Shown here one piece after another: positions 11,990 to 23,023 of a stretch of 64,000 bases of DNA. Origin of the DNA: Symsagittifera roscoffensis (Eukaryota > Xenacoelomorpha > Acoela > Convolutidae); the NCBI RefSeq assembly GCF_963678635.1, contig NC_087069.1, positions 17,770,660 to 17,834,659 on the forward strand, given 5' to 3'. The first letter of the stretch is position 1. The number at the start of each line of letters is the position of its first letter. The notes below the pieces were generated by a model. The model had not been told where the DNA came from. It ran no database searches and worked only from the letters and a program-made list of their open reading frames with translations. The position numbers and the translations under genes are program-made.

Positions 11990-12319
11990 TCAGAGACTGC
12001 TAGAAATTGTTAAATACGTAATAATAGCTACTGCAATGAATTTGTGTTCGTTCAAGTTCACATAAGTGATGAAGCGTTTCTAGTTCTGATAGTGACACTT
12101 CTTGAAAAAAAACTACTTATTGTATAATCTAATTTCATGTCTAAGTAGATGTCATAGTGATTTGCACCAAAATAGGTATTGTTTATAAGGAAAAATTCTT
12201 TTAAACGTGTACTGCTTTTTGGTCGAAGTTTTCCACCAGTTCTTACTGTGTTTTTCAGAATTGTTACTGGGATGTATGAGTTTTAGTCGAAATTTGAAAT
12301 GTGATGTGTTGGATTTGTG

Positions 12320-13600
12320 TTAGTTATTAGTTTCCTGTGTTCCTGTCGAAACATTTTTTGTATTCGACAAGCATTTTTGCATTTCTTTTTTATAAAGTGG
12401 AGTGTTATGTTTGCAAGGGTGTTCTGTTTCATGGTAGGTTTGAAAACGTTTCAATTTGTTTTTTTTATTATTGATATTGTTAAAATGTTGATTGTTTTGT
12501 CGGATTTTTTCAGGGCTTACCTTGTCATAAGTGATGGATTCATTAAAGTAATTTTGATGAAATTTTATCATTCTTGAGTGTATTCTTGCAACTTGAAATG
12601 TGGTATGTGTCTTCAGGGAACCAAACAACAGTTGCTTGTGTTGTTGTTGTTGGATCGCAATATTCTCGATCGTTTTTACATGTTAATCGTTTTCCTTGAT
12701 AAATCATAGTGTCGTATTTTAAATCTCGTGTTATTTGTACTTTTTCTAATTGAATTTTCCAATCAAAAAACATAATTTCTTGATACCCTCTGTTTTTTGT
12801 GTCAGCTTTGCAATTACAGGGGTGGTTATCTCAATGTGTTGTATCCAATTTCCGTCATGGAGATTATAAGTTAGTCGTCCATTTGCGCCGTGGAACGGGT
12901 ATTTGTCATCTAACCTTATATAACCTTGTTATCTTTCGAGTTCCGCTTTATGTGCAGAGTCAGGAAAACTTGAAAATTTACCATTTTTCTGTTTGTGCCT
13001 TTTTTTATGGTTAATTTCAATCGATTAAATTTGTTTATACAATCTTCAGGGCATAGATATAGAAGCCTTCCTGTTTTAATTTGATTGAAATATTGTGATC
13101 AAGTCTATTTTTTTCCATTTGAGACTTGGGAACAATATATTTTTTTCTCTGAGAAAGCTGCTATAAACTTGTATCCTGTTAATGTTGTAGCTCGGGCTTT
13201 TGAAAAAAGTGTGGCTATCGTATTTTACTTCTTGTGGTTCAGATTCGCATTGGGGTACTTGGATTAAGGCGAATTTATCTAGTGTAATTTGTTCATTTTC
13301 TCCACAATCATAGTGTGTGACTAGTAAATCTTTGGGTCGTGTTCGAGGAGAAGGGTTTTGTATGATTTGTTGGTTCTGAAAAAATAAAAGGGAGTAGGTT
13401 TTCAAGGACAAGAATTAACTAAAGTTAATTGTGTAGGATAACCCTGAACATGGAAAATAGAATGTGATGTATCCAAGTCTCTCTTCTGAATATCTACCGT
13501 ATTTATAGATAAGCTCTGTTGTGATAAATGGGGAAGGTAACGATTGAACTGTTATATTTGATGGAGCTAAGGCGAGTGGTTGATGTACTAAGTTGTTCAA
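12320..13600 (-). pseudogene. Envelope-like glycoprotein region (decayed)
   Basis: Three open stretches in different frames lie downstream of integrase, where errantivirus-type elements carry env. The first (13,076-13,411) has HYDCGENEQITLDKF, a following PQCESEP, and then a cysteine-poor block. The second (12,543-12,773) has KRLTCKNDREYCDP followed by TTTTQATVVWFPEDT. The third (12,320-12,628) continues in another frame with TFQVARIHSRMIKF. The order (YDC block with PxC, then a C..C-D block leading to a hydrophobic VVW-x-P motif and a cysteine-type position) resembles glycoproteins of the chuvirus-like group that have been captured by invertebrate LTR elements. That affinity is inference. 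I see no convincing C-terminal membrane anchor, so the end is lost or frameshifted. Dead by frame breaks and stops. Confidence 0.5.
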
Positions 13601-15879
13601 TTTTTATTGTTATTTCATACTCAAGCATCAGATTGTCTTATGTAAGGATTTTTACGTTGTTTTCTTGTATGTCTTTGTGAATATCGTTTCGATATTGTAA
13701 TCTGTTGAGTGCCCAATTATGTAGTCTGTTACTGTCGAAATAACGACCAAATAATGGAGATGGTGCTATGAATGTGTTCCAATCTAATCTTAGGGGTACA
13801 TAACTGGTTAAATGTTCCTAAAATCTATCGTCTAGATTTGTAGGGAAATTTGGAGGAAATGATGTTGTTGGGGTCTGACTTATTGAAGGGGTTGAAGAAA
13901 ATGAGAAGGTTTCTGGTAATGAGAAAGATGTATCTGATGAGAATTCCATAGGGTCGTTTACCAAATTTGGTTCACCTGGAGTGAAAGCATGTGACATCCA
14001 ATGTGGGAGACGTTGTTAAAGGGATTTTCACAAATTTGTTCGGATGTGGGGGTTGATCTAAGAAAACTGGGTGGTATTTTCGGAGTATTTTGTTGTGAGG
14101 TAGATTGTAATATTGGGGAGGGGTGGTATTTTGAATTGTACTGCTGGAAAGATCTAGCGGATTTGGCATTGGTTATGATGGTTTATTAAAATGAACTCAG
14201 GGAGTTCTAAAATTTCTATTTCGTCTTGGATGTATGGTTTGTCTATCTTTTGTGGATGTATTAAGGTTTTGACCAGGAAGTCTTCTTCTATTAAGGTCTT
14301 GCTGGAGAGAAGGGTATATATTATATATTGGTTCATATTGTGTTTCGCTTAGGGGTGCGTGGCGGACTACAGGTTCTAAAAGTTCTGATAATAATGAATG
14401 TCATTCCTCAAATGTATATGGGTTTTGTTGAAATGAAATACTGTTAATGATTGAGGGTGAACTGTCTGACTGGATCTTGGGGTTTTTGGATATTTCTGGG
14501 ATGTCGTAGTCGGTGGGGACTATTGTGTGGTTTGTTGATTAGCAATTTTGAAAAGTTTTTTTAAAATTTTTACCTATGAAGAAAATTTATGTTGATTATC
14601 ATAAACTTCTTTCAAAATGATTGTAAGTATTGATGCTAATGCAAAAGTTATTATTGCTTTTTTACATTTGCATATTGTGAGAATTAGAGATAATAAAAAT
14701 GTGAAGAAAAAACCTTAAAAAGAAGAAAAAATCTTTTTTGTTGAATAGATGTCTTAACATTTACATAAAGGTTGAAATATCGCACCTGAGGAGATGGTCA
14801 GGAGTATTTGCAAAGTTGAGGTAGGTTTTGTGTGGTGAATAGAAAATTATGAAAAAACAGCAAAAAATTATGAAAAGAAAGAGAAGGGTTCGAAAATATC
14901 TTTAATAAAAAGTATGCTTATTTCAAGACTGATAGGATTGAAAATTGTTTTGATGTTATGATTTTGAGAAATTTGACTATTTTGGAAAGAAGCATTTGAC
15001 TAAAGACCAAATTTTAGTGTGGTCGCATTGTCTATTGATTTCTGACAAGTGAATGGTTATAGACAATTTTTAGTGAAGAGGAGTCTGATGATCTAAGAAA
15101 GAGCTTTCAAGTTTTGTTTTTATTTATGAGATGAGCGGGGGTATCCAGGAGTTATTCGTACTTTAGGCTAAATGATCATGTTCTATTTCTTCTTTAGGCT
15201 AATTTATTATTTTTTTCCTTAAGGGAAATTTGGATTGTGAGTTGGAACAATATTGCTGGATTTGTACAAGTTGATAGGGGAGGGTTGTAATATTTAGATT
15301 TTGTTTATTCCGGTTGTCAAATAATAGCTAGTTGCTTATTTTTTTATTTTGACCTGGAGGACTTTTAGTTATAGTTACATATATTTTTGAAATTTGCAAA
15401 GTGTCGGCTAAAGAAGGGTTGTCTGAATGAGGTGATGTTCAGATAATTTCTGATTAGATAAAGTTGAACAAGTTGTTCAGGAGTTTCAGCATCATTTTTT
15501 AGAAAAGAGAAGAAAACTTAGTTAGTTCTCTGAAAGTTTAAAAAGATTATTTAATTAGAAATTGGTTTTTGGAACTCAACTTTCTTTAGTATTTTAGATT
15601 GTGGAATGAAGGATTTGTAATCTTTTTCGTGGTTTATTTCGATGTTGCAATGATTAATGTTATTGCAATTTTTCTTTGAAGTCTGGTGGTAAAATTTTTT
15701 AAACTAATTTTTGGTTTTCATTTGTTTCTGAGGTATTTGTTCTTTGACTATTTCTTGGGAATTTCGTCCGGTAATTTATTTATTTTTTCGTTCTAAAATT
15801 TGTGGTGAGCAATTTGCGTGATTTATTTGTTTTTGGGTTATTGTCTCAGTTGTCGTGGACAACTTTGAGTCCTGTAAAG
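13601..15879 (-). other. Unassigned region between integrase and envelope-like region
   Basis: Minus-strand coding-like composition continues (A-rich codons, Pro/Ser/Asn-rich stretches), with open frames of 60-65 codons at 13,972-14,169 and 14,154-14,336. Near 14,610-14,700 a hydrophobic stretch (ILTICKCKKAIITFALASIL) could be a signal or membrane segment. The part from about 15,200 to 15,400 appears related to 29,700-29,800, so it belongs to the element rather than to a later insertion. No domain is recognised. Confidence 0.45.
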
Positions 15880-17090
15880 GAGTATAATTGTGTTTGCTCG
15901 CGAAGAGCGTAATCTTTTGGGTAATATAGTAAAAGATTGTTTCATTATTGAAAATTTTTTTCTATTTGAATCAATAAGTTCATATGTTATATCAGTGGGC
16001 TTGTCAAAAAATTCAAATGGTCCTTTTTGGATTGGTTGTGACTTTTTAGATATTTCTTTTTGTGTTACAAAATTTGGGGTTAGGACATAAGTTTTGATTT
16101 ATAAATTTGTAGCTGGTGTGAATCATGAATTTATATGGGAATGAACATTCTGTCTTTAAAATAGTTTTTTGGCTTTTTTTCGATAAATTTCATTGCGTTT
16201 CTTATCTTGTTTGAAATCCATTTGGTATGTGTGCCGGAGGCTAATTTTAAAAATTGTGGGTGATGAAATTGATCTTCATCATGAGTATGTAATGGTAGAT
16301 TATAACACATTCATTCTTTTGTAGGTTGGAAATAACCTTATGTGTTTTTTGAGGAGTTTGCAGTGAACATTTCTGGTTTCCGTGGTTTTTGATTAAAAAA
16401 CATTTCATAGTCCTAAGGTTGTTGTTATTTGTGAATTGTAAGTCAAGGGGAAAAATTTTGCATCTGTTGGCCTCTCAGTATATCTTGTATCGTTTTCATT
16501 CATGATACATCTCAGATACTTTTGTAGTGAACGGTTCATTCCTTCGACTAAACCATTAGTCCAAGGGGCATGAGATGTTCGTGGTTTGTGTTTAATGTTA
16601 TATAGATGGCATAAAGTGATTATTTTAAAATTTATGAACTCAGTGCCATTATCTGTGACAAGAATTTCTGGTAATCAAATTTTGCTATCCAGTGTTCATT
16701 AAGTGTTGTATATGCATATTAGGCATTACAATGAGGTACTGGGTTGAGTGCTACGTAGTGTGTAAATGCGTCAACTATGACCATTATAACAGAGTTTCCT
16801 TCTGATAGGGTGATATTGGTCCTTTTGTATCGAATGAGATTCTATGGTTAAAGTATGAACTTTGTCCTTTTATAACTTGTTTTTCTGCTATTTGTTTTTG
16901 ATGTGGGTATGGTATATTTAAATGGCACGTTATGCAATTGTTACATAATATTTTGATCCAAATCAGTGCATTTGAAAAGTATAAAACTTTGAATGAAATT
17001 TGAGTATGTTTTTTCTGATCCTGCATGTTCTTTAGTGTTTAAGGAATGTGAAATGTGAAATGCTAGGAAAATCATACATAGTGGTATACA
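15880..17090 (-). pseudogene. Ty3/gypsy integrase (zinc-binding, catalytic core and C-terminal GPF-type module)
   Basis: Reading right to left, the zinc-binding region shows HISHSLNTKEHAGSE-type sequence near 17,010-17,066 and LCNNCITC near 16,930. The catalytic core shows IVDAFTHYVAL (first Asp near 16,770), VTDNGTE (second Asp at 16,651-16,653) and NGLVEGMNRSLQ (Glu at 16,543-16,545). Second Asp and Glu are 36 codons apart in the same frame, exactly the DD35E spacing. A frameshift and a stop lie between the first and second Asp. The C-terminal part (about 15,950-16,080) has KKSQPIQKGPFEF followed by TDITYELID, the GPY/F-type module. A basic linker of roughly 100 codons separates core and module. 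Retroviral-type integrases join element DNA to the chromosome; this copy is dead by frameshift. Confidence 0.88.
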
Positions 17091-18636
17091 GGGTACTTTC
17101 AAATCAGATGTTTGGTATTCTAAAATATTTAAATTCTCCCTTATGGATGTATTATTGAATTTTCTAAAGTATCTTAGAAGTCTTTTGTTTCCTAGAATTT
17201 TTTTGATATCTGCTCTTATGGGTTTTCGTTTTATAACTGAGCCAACACTTTAATTGTTTAACGAATGGGTCAATTTTTTGATATTTTTGTAGCCGTTCAA
17301 GTGTTAATTTTTCTGCGTTCGGTAGAAACGTATTTTCAATTTCTGTTTTTGAGAGAGCTATGCTATCTAGGGGGTCATGGAGGTTAAAATTTTTTGTGTA
17401 TTTTGAATAGTTATCTGGAGATCCTGATAAATTTGTATCATAAGTTAGATTTTCATTTTTATTAAGGAGAATAGGTCTGTCATATATATTTTTTTGACTG
17501 CGTGGTTTATGTTGTGTAGTGTTTTTGATCCATGATGAATATGGTATCAGTTTAAATGTAGAGTTTCCTAATAGGTCTACTTAGTAATGATTATTTTGGC
17601 AATCTAATATAATGAAAAGTGTTGTAAGTTATCTTTTTTGCGTGATCAACGTCAATTTTTACTGCATATTTGCATTCTAATCGTGGTGATGTTTCGTCTT
17701 TTACAAGAAAACTCTTAATGTTTTGTGGTATTTCTTCTGCTGTTTTTAAAATTAAAGGAAATCTAAAAACACTATGGCTTGGATTTGATTTCTGTGTATA
17801 TATTTATGGTCTTTTAAAAAGAATTGTTGGATGTTTTCATCCAAGTATTAAAAATCCATTTTCTGTTAGAGTGTATTATATAGCTGTGCATTCTCTTGTA
17901 AGTGTAGAGAGTCTAAGTTCAGCTTTTGTAAACAGTCTTGAATTTGTTGAAATGAGTTTCATTTTATTTGTTCCATTGTGTGATTGTAATAAGCATAATA
18001 ATTCAAACTATATGTAGGTTTGAAAGTTTTATTAAAATTAAATGAAATCTAAAAACACTATGGCTTGGATTTGATTTCTGTGTATATATTTATGGTCTTT
18101 AAAAAGAATTGTTGGATGTTTTCATCCAAGTATTAAAATTTCATTTTCTGTTAGAGTGTATATTATAGTTGTGCATTCTCTTGTAAGTGTAGCGAGTCTA
18201 AGTTCAGCTTGTGTAAACAGTCTTGAATTTGCTGAAATGAGGTTCATTTTATTTGTTCCACTGTGTGATTGTAATAATGCTGCGCCGATGCCAAAATTCG
18301 AGGCGTCGCATATAGCATAAAATGGTTGGGCTGGATCTGGGATAGTATTTGATATTTGTTCAGTGAGAAGTTATATTAGTTTTTCATATCGTTTCTGATG
18401 TTCTGTTGTAAATTCAAAACTGTTTTGCTGTCTGAGGTTGTTGTAAAATCGTCTTAAATATAGTTGCAATGAATAGCCGTATTTACTTAAAAAGTTAAGC
18501 CTTGCAAGAACTTCTTGGATTTTCGTTTTATCTGATAGAAGTTGAAGTTTTATGATAGCATCTATGCGGGATTTTAATGGCGTTATTGTATTTCCTTCAA
18601 TAATCTGTCCAAGGAGTTTTACACGGGTGAGAAAAA
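17091..18636 (-). pseudogene. RNase H domain with RT thumb (left copy)
   Basis: From the right end, the thumb shows FFLTRVKLLGQIIEGNTI and LKSRIDAIIKLQ (about 18,530-18,640), typical of Ty3-type RTs. RNase H then follows with CDASNFGIGAALLQ (first acidic residue, near 18,300) and TRECTTIIYTLTENE (Glu region, near 18,170). Beyond the nested 286-bp duplication comes a KHPTILF / DHK-type block. The end of RNase H and a linker with LPDTLSRNT-type sequence can be followed in the right copy. RNase H removes RNA template during reverse transcription. Frame breaks at the duplication joint and further stops show that this copy is dead. Confidence 0.8.
17761..18332 (-). repeat. Nested 286-bp tandem duplication in RNase H
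   Basis: ATCTAAAAACACTATGGCTT starts at 17,761 and again at 18,047. The following roughly 230 bp (through TGTAAACAGTCTTGAATTTG) match nearly perfectly, with a few substitutions and a 1-bp indel. A third, more distant copy lies at 19,552-19,840 in the other duplication unit. Higher identity between the adjacent pair indicates that it arose after the larger duplication or was homogenised. Confidence 0.9.
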
Positions 18637-19001
18637 AATTGGCATGTTATGCGATCGTTGCATAATACTTTGATCCAAATTGATGCATTTGAAAAACAAG
18701 AACCTTGAATGAAATTTGAGTATGTTTTTTCTGATCCTGCATGCTCTTTAGTGTTTAAGGAATGTGAAATGTGAAATGCTATGAAAATCATACATAGTGG
18801 TAAACAGGGTACTTTCAAAGCAGATGTTTGGTATTCTAAAATATTTAAATTCTCCCTTATGGATGTATTATTGAATTTTCTATAGTATCTTAGAAGTCTT
18901 TTGTTGCCTAGAATTGTGATATCTGCTCTTATGGGTTTTTGTTTTATAACTGAGCCAAGACTCGAATGGGTCAATTTTTTGGTATTTTTGTAGCCGTTCA
19001 A
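18597..19001 (-). pseudogene. Duplicated integrase zinc-binding (HHCC) segment
   Basis: A 134-codon open frame, one of the longest in the element. It carries the linker downstream of RNase H (IRADITILGNKRLLRYYRKF), then FHISHSLNTKEHAGSEKTYS, and ASIWIKVLCNDRITC. Together these give the His/His and Cys-x2-type positions of the Ty3 integrase N-terminal finger, although the Cys pair reads C-N-D-R-I-T-C, so the first Cys partner of the intact finger (C-N-N-C) has become Arg. After ITC the frame runs straight into thumb sequence at the duplication junction, so it cannot lead into a catalytic core. Confidence 0.8.
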
Positions 19002-20165
19002 GTGTTAATTTTTCTGCGTTCGGTAGAAAAGTATTTTCAATTTCTGTTTTTGAGAGGTATGTTATCTAGGGGGTCATGGAGGTTAAAAACTTGATTTATT
19101 GTATATTTAGAATAGTTATCTGGAGGTCCTGATAAATTTGTATTACCAGTTAGATTTTCATTTTTTATTAAGGAGAATAGGTCTGTCATATATATTTTTT
19201 GACTGAGTGGTTTTTGTTGTGTAGTGTTTTTGATCCATGATGAATATGGTATCAACTTAAATGTAGAGTTTCCTAATAGGTCTACTTAGTTGTGATTATT
19301 TTGGCAATCTAAATATAATGGAAAGAGATGTAAGTTATCCTTTTTTTGCGTGATCAACGTCAGTTTTTACTGCATATTTGCATTCTAATTGTGCTGATTA
19401 AGAAAAATCTTAATATTTTGTGGTATTTCTTCTGCTGTTTTTCTCGATAATAATTCAAGTGGCGTGTTTCTACTGAGTGTGTCTGGCAAGACAAATTTTT
19501 TTTCCTGCTGTTCAAACTATATGAATGTTTGAAAATTGCATTAAAAATAATTGAAATCAAACAACTCTATGGCTTGGATTTGGTTTCTGTGTAGATAGAA
19601 AAATTATAGGTTTATGGTCTTTAAAAACAATTGTTGGATGTTTTCATCCAAGTATTAAAATTTCATTTTCTGTTAGAGTGTATATTATAGCTGTGCATTC
19701 TCTTGTAAGTGTAGCGAGTCTAAGTTCAGCTTGTGTAAACAGTCTTGAATTTGCTGAAATGAGGTTCATTTTATTTGTTCCACTGTGTGATTGTAATAAT
19801 GCTACGCCGATGCCAATATTTGAGGCGTCCCATATAGCATAAAATGGTTGGTCCGATCTGGGATAGTATTTGATATTTGTTCAGTGAGAAGTTATATAAG
19901 TTTTTCATATGGTTTCTGATGTTCTGTTGTCCATTCAAAATTGTTTTGCTGTCTGAGGTTTTTATAAAATAGTTTTAAATATAGTTGCATTAAATAGACG
20001 TTTTTACTTTAGCATTCCAAGTTAGAAGTTAAGCATTCCACAAATTTCTTGGACTTTCGTTTTATTTGATAGAAGTTGAAGCTTTATGGTTGAATCTATG
20101 CGGGATTTTCATGGAGTTATTGTATTTCCTTCAATTATCTCTCCAGGGAATTTTACACGTTTGAG
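19002..20165 (-). pseudogene. RNase H and linker (right copy)
   Basis: Second copy of the RNase H-linker segment, next to the RT. It keeps LPDTLSRNTPLELLSRKTA (about 19,430-19,500), which marks the end of RNase H in many Ty3 polyproteins, and the linker open frame at 19,037-19,255 (SSWIKNTTQQKP, NENLTGNTNLSG). The first acidic RNase H motif is frameshifted here (about 19,800-19,840), whereas the left copy retains it. The two copies therefore carry different lesions. Confidence 0.78.
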
Positions 20166-20900
20166 AAAAAAAATGATTTATCCGGGGCTGCTTTCACGTT
20201 TTCTTTAAATAGTATTTCATGATTTTTTTCTAACACAATAAACATATCGTTTTTTTTTCTATGATTGCATGAAAACACCGTCCAAATTTGTTTTACTGAA
20301 CAATTTTTACTGAACATGAATAGTCGAGAATTTTAACTCATAAATGCTGAGAATTCTGCTGGTCCTATGGAGATTCCATAGAAAAGTCTATCAAATTTGT
20401 ATTGTTGGTTACCAAAAACGAATTGCGTTAAGCGTCGTGATTGTTCATCTAGTGGCATTTGGTTGTATGCATTGTTCATGTCAGCTGTTATAAAGTATTT
20501 TCCGTTTGTTTTTGTGAGAATTACTTGAATTGGTTCCATGGGCTAATTACATTTAGATTCATCAATCAGGGAATAGAAGTATCTAGCATCTAAAACGATT
20601 TTTATTGAATATCCTTTAACTAAAAAAATAACGGGACTTATGAATGTGTTTTCTTTTGGTTCCTCTTCTTTATTTGATGGGAAAATCAGTTCATATGTTT
20701 CTTATGTCTAGTAATTTACTGACATTATCTTGCAAGTGAATTGGGACTTTACTTGCTCGTTGTTTTTTGAAAATTAAGTCAAGTTTCAGAAGTAACTGTA
20801 GTGGTGAATTTACTTTTCCAATATTAGATTTAGTTGTGGCGTAAACCATTGGGTACTTTAGTAGCAGTTCGGCTAGATGTTTCAATTATTCTTGTGTAAA
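20166..20900 (-). pseudogene. Ty3/gypsy reverse transcriptase fingers-palm (active site mutated)
   Basis: The finger region in the frame 20,691-20,885 has PMVYATTKSNIGKVNSP and KKQRASKVPIHLQDNVSKLL. The palm frame 20,333-20,539 has KYFITADMNNAYNQMPLDEQ (the first catalytic Asp lies in TADM), QFVFGNQQYKFDRLFYG and a GPAEFSAFM end. The YxDD box is expected just left of this and is found near 20,272-20,292 as NLDGVFMQS, so the second Asp of the pair is Gly. This alone would abolish polymerase activity. Stops and frame changes separate the two open stretches. The RLFYGISIGPAEF-type sequence suggests a Ty3 lineage of invertebrate type, but I cannot name the clade. Confidence 0.88.
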
Positions 20901-21539
20901 TTGTGAGTGTTGAAAATTGAACCTTGTAAGGAGTTTTCGTTGTTCAGTGGTCTTTTTTGATATCTCAAATGTTGGTTTACAGTAGGATGTTTTTGTGAAA
21001 TAGTCTGTGTTTCGTTTTTTAACACTTATTATTATATTTATTCATAATTCTTCATTAAGAACTGTTGATTGACATATATCTAATAGTTTTTAAAAATTAT
21101 TCACTCTATATGCTATTTCTATTATGGGAGAAATTGTTGCATCAGTTTCACAATAAATTATAAGTCCTAGAGGTAATTTTATTTTATATGGAGATTTATT
21201 GTTTGCATGTATTGAAGTTATATCTGAATTTGTATAATTCGTGTATTTGAGGGATGAGACTCTTTCTCAGAAAAATTTATGAGTTGGCTTGAATTCAAGG
21301 TCTGACATATATAGTCGTTAATTGTTCTGTTTCATGTTATATTGAGGGACTTGACTTACTGAACATTTATTTACATTTAACATACATCCTGTCAATGGTT
21401 TCAGGTGTTTTAGTTCTAAGTTTGACTTTAGAGAAAAATGGTTGTAGTTTATTTCATCTTTGAAAGAATGTAAGTGATGTGTTTTTCATTCTTGTATAAT
21501 TGTCTTTTTTATGTATTTTGCTGTTTAAAATATTAATAG

Positions 21540-21850
21540 TGGCAATATATTTAGAAATAAATGGGATTCCAACAATATTGTGTTTTATATCAGTGATATG
21601 GAATGTTTGTTTGAATAGGTTTAGTTACAAGTATATTCTGTTCCATTGTTCGAGTGGGAACAAGGAATAATATGGTTTTTCCTAGATTAGTTAAAATTGA
21701 TCCTTGTGCTGTAGCTAAATTGCTTGATGTTTTAGAGGGTATTAACTTTGGATGTAAATTAAATTTTGTATTTCTCTCCGTGTGGGAATGTTTATTTTTT
21801 TTGATTCCGCTCTTGAGTCTATTAAAAAGTCAATTTCGAGGTCTGGAGAT
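21540..21850 (-). pseudogene. Retropepsin-like protease (active site mutated)
   Basis: On the minus strand near 21,801-21,830 the sequence reads FLIDSRAESKKINIPT, corresponding to the retropepsin active-site D-T/S-G-A segment. The catalytic Asp is kept, but the following Gly is Arg (GGA to AGA would suffice). About 80 codons further on, HNIVGIPFISKYIATINIL near 21,540-21,590 matches the conserved end of the domain (N-I-x-G-x-x-F). Protease length and position between Gag and RT fit the family. At least two frame changes lie between the motifs. Such enzymes mature the Gag-Pol polyprotein. Confidence 0.72.
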
Positions 21851-22166
21851 TGAAAGTCTTTACTTTTTGCATTTTCTAAGAGAAGTTGGATTGTCCAGAT
21901 ATTTAATTTAGGTTTTTGTAATTTATTTGATGCTTTCTGATTTAAACTGTTTGTGCTTGCACTTCGTTTAAAATCTTGTTCAGTATAGTCTGTTATTTTT
22001 TGTCAGGTTTTTGAAAATGGTTATTATTGTTTAATAATTCGATTCTATTGGTGTTTCGTATTCATTTTCAATGATGTTTATTAAAAAGTTTTTTCTGTTT
22101 CGTTCTCATCGTCTAAGGATTCGCAAATTAAGTGATTTAGTTGGAATTCTGTGTATTTTTTTGTTA

Positions 22167-22634
22167 TCAATACCGGGAGGGTCTCTGATTGTGTTTCTTC
22201 AATTGATGGTACTTGGTTAGTTTGTTTTTGATGTTTAGGTGCACTACTTCATTAGTTTTGTTTTGAATTTTGATATTGCGGTGATTGAGAAAAAGCTTTT
22301 TGTCATTTTTGTTAATTTGAAAATCTATTCTGAGATTTGTCACACGATCTATTGTGATAATTATTATAGTTTGATCTTTTGTTTGAATAGTTTCGTGATC
22401 TGTTATTTTGATATTGCCTGTTCCTATTGTTTGAATAGTTTCTGTATCTTTTATTTGAAGAACTTGTAGAACGGTCGTTAGGACAATATCTTTCTCGGGA
22501 GTTTGAGTTTGGGCGATTTCTGTTATACTTTGAGTAGTGATTTCTGTTTGAATCTGACCATGAATAGTTGTTTCGATATTGGTTTTTCTGACTGTTTGAT
22601 CGACAATATATTTTTTTGTGAGAAATTTTGTCAT
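22167..22634 (-). pseudogene. Gag C-terminal basic, Arg/Asn/Tyr/Ser-rich domain
   Basis: The longest open frame of the window (155 codons, Thr/Ile-rich) lies here, but I think the original frame is another one. In that frame the same DNA encodes a strongly basic low-complexity tract with units such as RNRNNYSWSD, SNSRERYC, YRNYSNNRNRQYQ and NRSRNYSNKR. Such tracts are common after the zinc knuckle of Ty3-type Gags and bind nucleic acid. The open Thr/Ile frame is then a by-product of the repetitive codons. The frame follows the CCHC knuckle by about 70 codons. Confidence 0.6.
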
Positions 22635-22837
22635 TTTCTTTGATCTGGAGATGTTCCGCGATAGTTATATCGGTAGGGTGGTTATTGTCTAGAGGTACTA
22701 TAGTTATCAGGAAGTGGTTTTCCCGAATTAATGCTAATATGAATGATTTTGTTTGGTAAGTTTTGGTCTTTTTTCATGTATTGGTTTTCTATGTTTTTGT
22801 GGTTTGTTCTGATTTGATTATCTTGTTGTTTTTGTCT

Positions 22838-22879
22838 ACATTAAGCAATGCTATGTCCATAGCTACGGCAATACTTACA
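22838..22879 (-). pseudogene. Gag CCHC zinc knuckle with in-motif stop
   Basis: The minus strand encodes CKYCRSYGHSIA, then a TAA stop, then C: exact C-x2-C-x4-H-x4-C spacing. It is preceded by KSKPSLKKW. The stop codon sits in the last spacer and kills this copy. Zinc knuckles in nucleocapsid bind the genomic RNA. Confidence 0.85.
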
Positions 22880-23023
22880 CCATTTTTTGAGTGAAGGCTT
22901 GCTTTTAAAACTTGGGTTTTTCTCGTAGATATTTAATATTTCAGTGATTTTTTGAGCTAATTCAGGTTCAGAGTCATGAGTAATATTTATTTGTGAAGTA
23001 GTAGTTTGGATGTTGTTTGCAGT

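Larger units (their letters stand above)
16923..20165 (-). repeat. Tandem duplication of RT-thumb / RNase H / zinc-finger segment
   Basis: Unit 1 is about 16,923-18,636 and unit 2 about 18,637-20,165. The word TTGAGTATGTTTTTTCTGAT occurs at about 16,998 and again about 1,718 bp later, and GATGTTTGGTATTCTAAAAT is likewise repeated. Both units end on the right at TTTTACACG..TGAGAAAAAAA. The junction fuses RT-thumb sequence to the integrase zinc-binding region. Unit 1 is longer because it carries a nested 286-bp duplication. The gain lies between RT and integrase and makes the polyprotein order RT, RNase H, zinc finger, thumb, RNase H, integrase. Confidence 0.9.

Noticed and set aside
12317-12577. 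Hydrophobic 86-codon plus-strand frame, membrane-protein-like
   Set aside because: Antisense to the envelope-like region; its Phe/Val richness comes from the A-rich coding strand opposite.
17670-18017. 115-codon plus-strand open frame
   Set aside because: It is antisense to the duplicated RNase H region on the minus strand, whose motifs are recognised; the plus frame is a by-product.
22239-22469. Plus-strand 76-codon frame rich in Ile/Phe/Cys
   Set aside because: Shadow of the basic low-complexity Gag tract.
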